Assembly (NCBI GenBank): GCA_900318015.1
Contig: ONJB01000016.1
Span: 1-55,817, forward strand
DNA: 55,817 nucleotides
Source: an uncultured Bacteroidales bacterium
GTDB taxonomy: Bacteria > Bacteroidota > Bacteroidia > Bacteroidales > UBA932
Reading direction: 5' to 3'
The notes under the pieces are model-generated. The model did no database searches, was not told the DNA's origin, and saw only the letters and a program-made list of their open reading frames with translations. Shown in pieces: positions 1 to 5,844 of this stretch (positions within the stretch are counted from its first letter, which is position 1; each line of letters starts with the position of its first letter). The position numbers were made by a program, and so were the translations under genes.

Positions 1-70
1 CCTGCCTGTCACAGAAATACTCAGGGCCGTAGTAATCGGCGGTAATGATGAATGGATTCGGCTGCAGCAT
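1..70 (-). CDS. N-terminal fragment of AAA-type ATPase (partial, runs off left edge)
   Basis: Only the first 23 codons lie in the window, reading leftwards from the ATG whose complement is at 68-70. The peptide contains NPFIITADYYGPEYFCDR, which resembles the conserved opening of a Bacteroidota ATP-binding protein family (archaeal-type AAA ATPases, typically NPF...G.....YFCDRE). The Walker motifs would lie outside the window, so the family call rests on this short stretch. A good promoter sits upstream at 87-118. The gene lies on the element side of the tRNA-Gly fragment at 316-339, so it may be cargo of an integrated element. Such ATPases are common in accessory regions and their role is largely unknown. 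Confidence 0.5.
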   Translation of the reverse strand, partial: MLQPNPFIITADYYGPEYFCDRQ

Positions 71-86
71 CGTTTCTCGTTTTGGG

Positions 87-118
87 CAAAGATAATATTC
101 AGGACTAAATTATGCAAG
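87..118 (-). promoter_or_regulatory. Promoter of the left-edge ATPase gene
   Basis: Read on the minus strand there is CTTG at 118-115, exactly 20 nt, then TATCTTTG at 94-87. This matches the Bacteroidota -33/-7 consensus. The start codon is at 70, giving a leader of roughly 13 nt. Confidence 0.55.
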
Positions 119-315
119 ATTAAATAATCTAAAATTGAATAATCCCGTTCCGCCCATTATCGAGGCTTGTATCTGAAGTCCGCAGAAGTCGTCTTTATAG
201 ATAAAGATGGCCGTTCAAGGCGCTTTCCCTATATGTCCTGAAAAGCCACGAAAGTTTCACCTGATGTCTTTTCGGTTTATTATAAATCACTGATTATCAA
301 TATATTACAAGATAC

Positions 316-339
316 AGTTCGAGTCTCGTTTCCCGCTCC
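316..339 (+). other. 3' fragment of tRNA-Gly; candidate attachment site (att)
   Basis: The 24 nt from AGTTCGAGTC to TCCCGCTCC match the T-loop, 3' T-stem, 3' acceptor strand (TTCCCGC), discriminator T and CC of a Bacteroidota tRNA-Gly(GCC). The sequence just upstream cannot complete a tRNA: the 5' T-stem is replaced by ATAC, and there is no anticodon arm or 5' GCGGGAA. The upstream flank (about 95-315) is much more AT-rich than the rest of the window. Tyrosine recombinases commonly integrate at tRNA 3' ends and leave such a duplicated fragment at the distal element boundary. I infer that an element lies to the left, with the intact tRNA-Gly beyond it. Nothing gene-like was seen between 71 and 315 except the promoter at 87-118. 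Confidence 0.65.
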
Positions 340-340
340 G

Positions 341-369
341 AACGCCTCGAAGAAATGCGGGGCGTTTTT
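341..369 (+). terminator. Rho-independent terminator downstream of the tRNA-Gly fragment
   Basis: AACGCC at 341-346 pairs with GGCGTT at 361-366 and is followed by a T run. It lies immediately after the tRNA remnant and is probably the original tRNA-Gly terminator. Confidence 0.6.
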
Positions 370-667
370 GTTTGGGGGCCAGGTCACCTGGGTCTGCAGG
401 GCGCAATTCCGGAAACGGCTGATTATAACCCCCTTACAAAACACCCATCCGCAGACCGTCCCCAAAATCCCGGGGTCTGCGGATGTTCGTTTTATAAAAT
501 GCTGATAATAAGTGTATTATGACAAAACACCCCGCAGACCTTTTGCGTCGTCCAGAAAATTGACCCTGCCGGCGGAATGGACTGGCAGGCGAAGCGGCAC
601 AAAGAAACCGGACTTGCACTCATTCCCGGCGTGGATCAGTATGATGTTATCATTATCTTCCCATCCA
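370..667. other. Intergenic region without a recognisable gene
   Basis: I see no credible coding sequence here; the short open frames lack start context and family resemblance. The stretch contains the CCGCAGACC repeats described separately and otherwise nothing I can interpret. It lies between the tRNA-Gly boundary and the end of a leftward-reading membrane-protein gene. Confidence 0.4.
436..542. repeat. Short inverted and direct repeats (CCGCAGACC core)
   Basis: CATCCGCAGACC at 446-457 and GGTCTGCGGATG at 474-485 form a perfect 12-bp inverted repeat with a 16-nt loop. It is followed closely by a T-containing stretch, so it could act as a terminator. A further direct copy, ACAAAACACCCCGCAGACC, is at about 523-541, matching ACAAAACACCCATCCGCAGACC at 436-457 except for two bases. 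The function is unknown: decayed terminator, mobile-element end and protein-binding site are all possible. Confidence 0.45.
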
Positions 668-1126
668 TCAGAGACACAGGAGGATGATCAAGACAGCCCC
701 AAGAATATAGCTGAATGCATTTGCAATCAAGGTCGCCCGGAGTGTTCTCTTGAATGAGTATTGTTTCCGGAGCATAAGATGATTTACCAAGAGCTCGATA
801 AGGACGGAGAGGATTAGAGCCGCAATGTAGTATATAACCAATGCCAATGCCTCCTGCCGTGAATGAATATCGACTTCATGTGAACTGACCCAGGGAAACC
901 AGACGACGAGCCACCATCCTCCGTTCAGTGCCATGGTCGTTATCATCCCGAGGGCACCACTGACGATATTGGAAACCGTTGCGGATAGATAGATCTTCTT
1001 GTCGAACTTTTTCCTGACCAAGTAGCGACTCATCAGGAAAGACTCTCCCAAGATGATGAAGGCCATGAAGAGCCAGCCCATCGGAAGAAAGGCATATATC
1101 CCGAAAGAGACGTTCAGTGGCAGCAT
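668..1126 (-). CDS. Four-helix integral membrane protein of unknown function
   Basis: This 152-residue protein is strongly hydrophobic. It has about four predicted transmembrane segments, near residues 8-32, 48-66, 90-112 and 130-150. A short basic loop (RKKFDKK) follows helix 1, and an acidic/His loop (SSHEVDIHSRQE) lies between helices 2 and 3. I do not recognise a family. It starts 4 nt after the stop of the upstream secreted-protein gene on the same strand, so the two very probably form an operon and may act together at the inner membrane. Confidence 0.6.
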   Translation of the reverse strand: MLPLNVSFGIYAFLPMGWLFMAFIILGESFLMSRYLVRKKFDKKIYLSATVSNIVSGALGMITTMALNGGWWLVVWFPWVSSHEVDIHSRQEALALVIYYIAALILSVLIELLVNHLMLRKQYSFKRTLRATLIANAFSYILGAVLIILLCL

Positions 1127-1130
1127 GATA

Positions 1131-1568
1131 CTATTCCATATTCTCTACCAAGCGGAATACCCGACCCCTTCGACTGAACAAATCATTGGTATATTCCCAA
1201 AGGATTCCAGTATTGAGATTGACAAGGTAGATTTGTGAAGATGATACGGCAATGAGTTGATAATTGACCATTCCTTCTTTCACAATGTCATTCTCGGAGG
1301 GCTCTCTTGTGAAAAGGAAAAGCTTATTTGGGAGAACGAGATCATTCGGCAATACCCAGACATCTCCCGTATACTTGTCAAGCTTGAAGAGAGAGGGTAT
1401 CTCGTCCCTTGTCGGTATCACGATCTCATAGCGGGAACCTTCAAGACTTGTTTTATCGACAGGTTGATAACGCTCGGTCTGGGCAACGGCAGGGAACATG
1501 GAGAAACAGAGAAGGCCAGCCAGGAGGATAGGAAGGATATGCTTGTCCATAGTCTTGTCATTTTTCAT
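1131..1568 (-). CDS. Secreted protein of unknown function
   Basis: The frame could start at 1638, but that would give an unlikely leader. I choose the ATG at 1568 (145 aa); another ATG at 1550 begins MDKHILPILLAGLL directly. Both give a good type I signal peptide ending ...FPAVAQ. The mature part contains two related strands, FKLDKYTGDVWVL and YLVNLNTGILWEY. This 'hydrophobic-D/N-x-x-TG-x-x-W' pattern recalls a single beta-propeller-like repeat and suggests a small beta protein. A near-consensus -7 box (CATATTTG) lies just upstream on this strand. It overlaps no neighbour and is followed after 4 nt by the membrane-protein gene. I do not know its function. Confidence 0.6.
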   Translation of the reverse strand: MKNDKTMDKHILPILLAGLLCFSMFPAVAQTERYQPVDKTSLEGSRYEIVIPTRDEIPSLFKLDKYTGDVWVLPNDLVLPNKLFLFTREPSENDIVKEGMVNYQLIAVSSSQIYLVNLNTGILWEYTNDLFSRRGRVFRLVENME

Positions 1569-1671
1569 ATCCTCGTACAAATATGATACCTCAGGATTAT
1601 TCCTCGATCCAGTGAGCGCCGCCCCTCCACCCCAATCCATTCACGGGCGGGAACTCTTTAATGGTGTGATA

Positions 1672-1704
1672 TTTGCAGGTTTTGAAAGAGAATCGCTATA
1701 TTCG
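1672..1704 (+). promoter_or_regulatory. Promoter of the thioredoxin-like gene
   Basis: TTTG at 1672-1675, 21 nt, then TATATTCG at 1697-1704. This is one mismatch from the Bacteroidota -7 consensus and gives a leader of about 35-40 nt before the ATG at 1748. Confidence 0.45.
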
Positions 1705-1747
1705 TGTTCGGATAAAACGGATTTAACAAATCAATAGCCCCAGATCA

Positions 1748-2674
1748 ATGAAAACCAACAACCTTCTCCCCTTTGTCCTGGTGTTGGCCGGAGCGTTTTT
1801 CGCTTCTTCGCTGCCGGCACAGGAAATTACCAGCAATGCGGCTTACAGGGCCCGGATGGACTCGCTGTCCAGTGCCTTTTCAGCTGTCGTCAATGAATGG
1901 AACAACGCGATTCCGCCGCATTTCAGAAAGGCCATGCAACTTGAGAAGGAAGCTGAAGCCCATCCCGAAATCAAGGATTCCCTTCTTGCCATAGCGGCAG
2001 AGGAGCGGAAGACTGGAGAGTCGTTCATGCCTGCCCTTCAGGAAAAGATGGATAACAATCAGGCAGAGCGACAAGCATTGATGGATAAGTACGCGCTCAT
2101 CTTCGAAGATGCGTTTCCTTTCTTTGCTATGCGTAAACAGTTTTCGAAAGACAGCCTCGCCATCCTTTTAAGCAAAGCGTCCTCCGAGATCCAGGAGTCC
2201 GAGACCGGGAAAGCGCTGCGCCTTTATATCCAGAACCCTCAATTTGTCGAAGGAAACCGTTTCCAACCTTTCCCGTGCTATGATGTCGATGGAAACAGTT
2301 TCGACTGGGGACTCATCCAGGGAAAGAAAGTCTTTCTTGTCCATGACGGTCTTTGGTGCATGACGCATGGGATGGACAACTCCCTTTTCAGAAAATATCT
2401 TCGTCATCTTTCCGAGGCGGCGCCGAACTGCCTCCCGCTGGTTGTCGTGAATTGCGCAACACCGGAAGATCTCAAAGCGTCCATTGAGGAGTTTGGCCTG
2501 CAGGATTTCCACGTAGTGAGCGAGTTCAAAAAAGACCTGGGCACGCTGAACGTAATCTACAACGACCAAACGACCCCGACCTGCCACCATATAGACGAAC
2601 AGGGCATCCTTGTGAAAACAACGGAAGGCATCGACCAGGATTATCTGGAAAAGGAATTCCTGAAAATCAAGTGA
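1748..2674 (+). CDS. Exported thioredoxin-fold (AhpC/TSA-like) protein
   Basis: The 308-residue protein has a signal peptide ending ...LPAQ at about residue 25, then a helical, charged N-terminal half (25-165). The C-terminal half (170-308) has the layout of an AhpC/TSA or TlpA thioredoxin domain: an entry strand with GNSFDW, GKKVFLVHDGLWC at the active-site position, LPLVVVNC as the central strand, TTPTCHHIDEQG resembling the cis-Pro loop with following strand, and a final helix. The usual CxxC is not kept: the active site reads WCMTHGM, with one Cys. It may therefore be a one-Cys thiol protein or a non-redox descendant. It is predicted to act in the periplasm. The gene has its own promoter; the next gene starts almost 200 nt downstream. 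Confidence 0.6.
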   Translation: MKTNNLLPFVLVLAGAFFASSLPAQEITSNAAYRARMDSLSSAFSAVVNEWNNAIPPHFRKAMQLEKEAEAHPEIKDSLLAIAAEERKTGESFMPALQEKMDNNQAERQALMDKYALIFEDAFPFFAMRKQFSKDSLAILLSKASSEIQESETGKALRLYIQNPQFVEGNRFQPFPCYDVDGNSFDWGLIQGKKVFLVHDGLWCMTHGMDNSLFRKYLRHLSEAAPNCLPLVVVNCATPEDLKASIEEFGLQDFHVVSEFKKDLGTLNVIYNDQTTPTCHHIDEQGILVKTTEGIDQDYLEKEFLKIK

Positions 2675-2739
2675 CCCTATCGTGTGACACGACCGAACAG
2701 GCCCATGGATGCTTCTTGAAGAGCATCGGCGCAACCGGA

Positions 2740-2850
2740 TTAGAACAGCCAGGCATACAGGCCCGCGCCGGCAAGGACAGACAGAAGGGCAAGTCCCTTC
2801 TTGAGGAGCACCGTCGGCGAAAAGAACTCGGCGCTGTAGGTGCAAGATTT
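2740..2850 (-). pseudogene. Possible remnant of the 3' end of a membrane-protein gene
   Basis: On the minus strand this stretch reads in frame SAEFFSPTVLLKK, then a clean hydrophobic helix GLALLSVLAGAGLYAWLF, then a TAA stop. The codons look ordinary for this genome. Upstream the frame continues only antisense inside the PstS-like gene, so any parent gene has lost its 5' part. It lies in the otherwise empty stretch between the thioredoxin-like gene and the PstS-like gene. A chance open frame cannot be excluded. Confidence 0.2.
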
Positions 2851-2868
2851 GAAGGAATGTGGAATTAT

Positions 2869-3858
2869 ATGGGCATGAGAACGATTGCAAAAAGAGTAAT
2901 CTGCTCGGGATTGCTGGTGGCGATGCTGAGCGGCTGTCGCGGCATCGATAACCCAGAAGGCGACCTGAAGGGCATCAACCTGGAAGATTGGCCTCGTACG
3001 GATTGCTCCACGAGCACCCGTCCTGTCCGGGATCTCGTGGCCTATAAACTGCTTGGCGTGCCCTACAAGTGGGAAGTGGATTGGATGAGCGGTACGACCT
3101 ATATCATCCAACCCGACTTCTCTGGAGCGAAAACGCCCTTCTCCTACCATGATTATGATGCCAAGAACCACTTCAGCGGCACGCACGAAGCCTATATGAA
3201 TCTCATGGAGGGAAAAACGGACGTGATCATTGCAAGCCGTGACATCTCCAGAAACGAAAAGGCCTCCTCTGAAGAGTTGGGGGTAGAACTGGAAACGGCC
3301 CCGCTCGCCATTGACGCCCTGGTCTTCATCGTCAATCCCAAGAACCCCGTCAAGAATTTGACTTCGGACCAGGTGCGAAAGATTTATACCGGCGAAATCC
3401 GCAATTGGAAGGAAGTCGGCGGCGTCGACCATGCCATCACCCCGTATATCCGGAATGCGGATTCCGGCAGCCAGGAAAAGATGGAAACCCTGGTCATGCA
3501 GGGGCTGACCATGATCGACAGGACCGACGAGAATTATATGTATGAAATCATCGGCTCACAGATGATCTCGCCCTATGCGCAACTGGAGATTGATGAATAC
3601 GGCATCGGCTACACGCCGTTTTTCTACTGCACGGCGATGGTCCGGGATTTAATGAGGGTCGATATGCTTTCCATCGATGGCGTGGCACCCACCAAAGAAT
3701 CGCTACGGTCGAACAAGTATCCGTTCGTGTCGAGCATCTATGCTGCGGTCCGCAAGACGGAGAACCACGAGAGTATGGCGTACAAGCTCTATCAGTTCCT
3801 CTTTACCAAGAAAGGAGCGGACATGATCGATGAGAGCGGTTATATCGCGATCCGGTGA
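2869..3858 (+). CDS. PstS-like phosphate-binding lipoprotein
   Basis: An open frame extends upstream to 2671, but the lipoprotein signal fixes the start at 2869 (329 aa) or at 2875: a basic N-terminus, ICSGLLVAMLSGC and a lipobox Cys near residue 21. AAGGA lies at 2852-2856. The mature protein is a PBP-like domain of the PstS family. It shows a DVIIASRDISRNE strand-turn, LVFIVNPKNPVKNLTSDQV (typical of PstS), IYTGEIRNWKEVGG (the hallmark 'iFsGkitnW' motif), NADSGSQE in the ligand loop and a C-terminal LYQFLFTKKGADMIDESGY. It probably binds phosphate or a related oxyanion outside the inner membrane. No pstCAB genes follow, so it may be a stand-alone scavenging or sensory protein. Confidence 0.8.
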   Translation: MGMRTIAKRVICSGLLVAMLSGCRGIDNPEGDLKGINLEDWPRTDCSTSTRPVRDLVAYKLLGVPYKWEVDWMSGTTYIIQPDFSGAKTPFSYHDYDAKNHFSGTHEAYMNLMEGKTDVIIASRDISRNEKASSEELGVELETAPLAIDALVFIVNPKNPVKNLTSDQVRKIYTGEIRNWKEVGGVDHAITPYIRNADSGSQEKMETLVMQGLTMIDRTDENYMYEIIGSQMISPYAQLEIDEYGIGYTPFFYCTAMVRDLMRVDMLSIDGVAPTKESLRSNKYPFVSSIYAAVRKTENHESMAYKLYQFLFTKKGADMIDESGYIAIR

Positions 3859-3904
3859 TAGCAGTGCATCTCGGATTGCCCTTTTTCTTTTCGGCCAAAA
3901 GACG

Positions 3905-3912
3905 TATCTTTA
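3905..3912 (+). promoter_or_regulatory. Candidate -7 element of the DUF1349 gene
   Basis: TATCTTTA, one mismatch from TAnnTTTG, lies 46 nt before the start at 3959. No -33 box at the usual spacing was found. Confidence 0.3.
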
Positions 3913-3958
3913 TGCCGATTAATCGGTATTTCCTGCCGATCCAAAGAACCTATACGAC

Positions 3959-4699
3959 ATGATGAAACGGTCCAACTCCTTCGCAATCACCTGCATTTGC
4001 CTCTTTTTGCTTTCCTGCGGCGGCCAGCCCACGACATCTTCCCCGACCGATTTTGTCGACGGAGTGGCGACGGCCCTGCAAAACGGCGGAGAAATCGACA
4101 TGGACGCCTTTCAGTGGACCCGCGAACCGGCCGCCTTTTCTATCGACGGCCAGACGCTGACGGTCACCACGGCCCCGCACACGGACCTCTGGCAGCGGAC
4201 CTACTATCATTTCCGCAATGACAACGCTCCGGTATTCCAGATCCAAACGAAGGAGCAGTACTTCAGTTTTGTCGTGAAAACCGATTTTACCCAGAGCCAC
4301 CAGCGCTTCGACCAGTGCGGCATCGTGATGTACCTGGACAGCGACAACTGGCTCAAGGGCTCCGTGGAATTCGAGAACGAGGCGTTCCAGCACCTGGGCA
4401 GCGTCGCCACCAACAACGGTTATTCCGACTGGGCCACGACCGCCATTCCGGCCGATGTCAAAACGATGTGGTACCGCTTCTCCAGAAGGGCCGACGACTA
4501 CTGCATCGAGTGCTCGACCGACGGCGTCAACTTCAGCCAGATGCGCATCTGCCACATGTATGCGGGTGCCGATGTCATCCGCTTCGGCGTCTATGCCTGC
4601 TCCCCGGAAGAATCCTCCTTCACGGCCGTTTTCTCGGACATGAAAATCACCGAGTGCCAGTGGAAAGCCCACGACGGCCAGCAGCCGGATCAGGACTAG
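3959..4699 (+). CDS. DUF1349 family lipoprotein (concanavalin-like fold)
   Basis: The 246-residue protein begins with a lipoprotein signal (CICLFLLSCGG; lipobox Cys near residue 20). The rest matches DUF1349: an early FQWTREP segment, TAPHTDLWQRTYYHF, FSFVVKTDF, DQCGIVMYLDSDNWLKGSVEFE, ATNNGYSDWATT, MWYRFSRRADDYCIECSTDG, and a closing VYACSPEESSF...FSDMKI. This family has a jelly-roll, LamG/concanavalin-like fold and is often found near carbohydrate-active genes; its ligand is generally unknown. It probably sits on the periplasmic or surface face of a membrane. Its TAG stop overlaps the stop of the convergent gene at 4696. Confidence 0.8.
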   Translation: MMKRSNSFAITCICLFLLSCGGQPTTSSPTDFVDGVATALQNGGEIDMDAFQWTREPAAFSIDGQTLTVTTAPHTDLWQRTYYHFRNDNAPVFQIQTKEQYFSFVVKTDFTQSHQRFDQCGIVMYLDSDNWLKGSVEFENEAFQHLGSVATNNGYSDWATTAIPADVKTMWYRFSRRADDYCIECSTDGVNFSQMRICHMYAGADVIRFGVYACSPEESSFTAVFSDMKITECQWKAHDGQQPDQD

Positions 4700-5271
4700 C
4701 CTTTCAGCTCTTCGATCTGACCAAGCAGGTCGTCCGAGGCGTCCAGGATGTCGCGGCGGTTCTTCAGACCGAGGACCAGGCCGGCGACCAGGCCGATGGC
4801 CGAGCCACAGAGGAATCCGTACAGTTCCGGTCCACCGAGCTGGAGGTTCTTGACCACGTCCCAGATGAGGATGCCCAGCCACACAAGCAGGAAGGGGACA
4901 CCATATTTGTACCAGTCTGCATTGATTTTCCGGAACTTGGTGAGTTCGGTCGTGGCGGAGACCAGATCCTTGTTCAGGTTGGGGATGTACTGCTTGGTGA
5001 TGAGGGTGGCGACAATGCCCGCGATCATGAAGACTCCCGTCACAATCAGGAGGAGAGGGGAGAATCCCAGGTGATGGAGGAAGGGGATCAGCGCCAGGCC
5101 GGCAAGCCCGGCAACGATGGGGGCGTTTGATTTGATCCGGAGGCGGTCGATCGTCCGGCCGCAGGACCGGCGGAGGATCCGTTCGTTGACAATCTTCTGG
5201 CTGTCCAGCTTTTCGCGCAGCTGCTGCATCTGCTGCTGCATTTCGAGGAGGGTTTTATCGGTCGTTTCCAT
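4696..5271 (-). CDS. Coiled-coil four-helix membrane protein, probable partner of the ECF sigma factor
   Basis: The start at 5271 gives 191 aa. Residues 5-40 are a Gln-rich coiled coil (LLEMQQQMQQLREKL). About four transmembrane segments follow, near 55-73, 76-98, 128-146 and 153-172, and a polar tail ends DDLLGQIEELKG. The start codon lies 1 nt after the stop of the sigma-factor gene, so the two are co-transcribed and probably translationally coupled. In this arrangement the downstream membrane protein often acts as the anti-sigma factor, but no zinc-binding HxxxCxxC anti-sigma motif is visible, so that role is an inference. Its 3' end shares bases with the stop of the convergent DUF1349 gene. 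Confidence 0.7.
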   Translation of the reverse strand: METTDKTLLEMQQQMQQLREKLDSQKIVNERILRRSCGRTIDRLRIKSNAPIVAGLAGLALIPFLHHLGFSPLLLIVTGVFMIAGIVATLITKQYIPNLNKDLVSATTELTKFRKINADWYKYGVPFLLVWLGILIWDVVKNLQLGGPELYGFLCGSAIGLVAGLVLGLKNRRDILDASDDLLGQIEELKG

Positions 5272-5272
5272 G

Positions 5273-5743
5273 TTACTGCATCTTTTTGAGTTGTTCCTTG
5301 ATTCTGACAAGACGGACGGAGACATTCCCGGGCGTGATTCCCACGATCTGGCCGATTTCCTCATAGCTGAGGTTCTCCAGCCAGAGCAGGACGATGGCGC
5401 GGTCGAAAGGACCCAGCTTGCCGATGCGCTCCCGTAGCAGGCCGAACTGGCGGGTGTCCTCGGCCTGCTCGTCGAACAGGTCGATGTCCATCGACAGGGG
5501 TTCGGTCCTCAGGCCGCGCCTCTTTTTCCGGTCCTGGGAGATACAAGTGTTGAGGGCGACTTTCCAAATCCAGGAATTCAGCGCGCTTTCCCCTCGGAAG
5601 GTTCCGGAGCCCCGCCAGAGGTTGATCAAGATTTCCTGGAAGAGGTCGGCCACCTCGTCCTTGTCGGTCGAGAACATGTAGCACACGGTGTAAATCGTGC
5701 TTCGGTGTTCTCTCACCAGGGTTTCAAATTCACGTTCGGTCAT
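5273..5743 (-). CDS. RNA polymerase ECF sigma factor (sigma-70 family)
   Basis: At 156 aa this is the usual length of a minimal ECF sigma factor. Region 2 is clear (EVADLFQEILINLW, then FRGESALNSWIWKVALNTC), followed by a short charged linker. Region 4 is a helix-turn-helix: LSYEEIGQIVGITPGNVSVRLVRIKEQL. There is no extra sensory domain. It should direct core polymerase to a small regulon in response to whatever its membrane partner, encoded 1 nt downstream, perceives. Its 5' flank contains a divergent pair of -7 elements in perfect inverted repeat (5800-5826), shared with the YiiX-GH35 gene. Confidence 0.93.
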   Translation of the reverse strand: MTEREFETLVREHRSTIYTVCYMFSTDKDEVADLFQEILINLWRGSGTFRGESALNSWIWKVALNTCISQDRKKRRGLRTEPLSMDIDLFDEQAEDTRQFGLLRERIGKLGPFDRAIVLLWLENLSYEEIGQIVGITPGNVSVRLVRIKEQLKKMQ

Positions 5744-5799
5744 GGTCGTCTTGCTTGTTTCTGCTCATTAGACGCAGATTCCGCCGAAAAACTACAGTG

Positions 5800-5826
5800 C
5801 GAAGATACAAAAAATGCGTATCTTCG
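5800..5826. promoter_or_regulatory. Back-to-back divergent -7 elements forming a perfect inverted repeat
   Basis: CGAAGATAC at 5800-5808 and GTATCTTCG at 5818-5826 are perfect 9-bp inverted repeats around a 9-nt AT-rich centre. Read outward, each arm carries a TATCTTCG -7 element: 5807-5800 for the sigma-factor gene and 5819-5826 for the YiiX-GH35 gene. No standard -33 boxes are evident, so a regulator or the ECF sigma factor itself may be needed. Confidence 0.45.
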
Positions 5827-5844
5827 TGTTGTAATGAACCAACG

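Noticed and set aside
300-340. Complete tRNA gene
   Set aside because: Only the 3' 24 nt match tRNA-Gly; the 5' acceptor strand, D arm and anticodon arm are absent.
436-542. CRISPR array
   Set aside because: There are only two or three short copies in mixed orientation, without regular spacing or spacers, and no cas genes.
2671-2868. N-terminal extension of the PstS-like protein
   Set aside because: It would bury the lipoprotein signal about 70 residues inside the protein; the start at 2869 fits the signal peptide.
4696-5271. Canonical zinc-binding anti-sigma factor
   Set aside because: No HxxxCxxC motif or single-pass layout is seen; it is a four-helix membrane protein, so only a tentative partner role is given.
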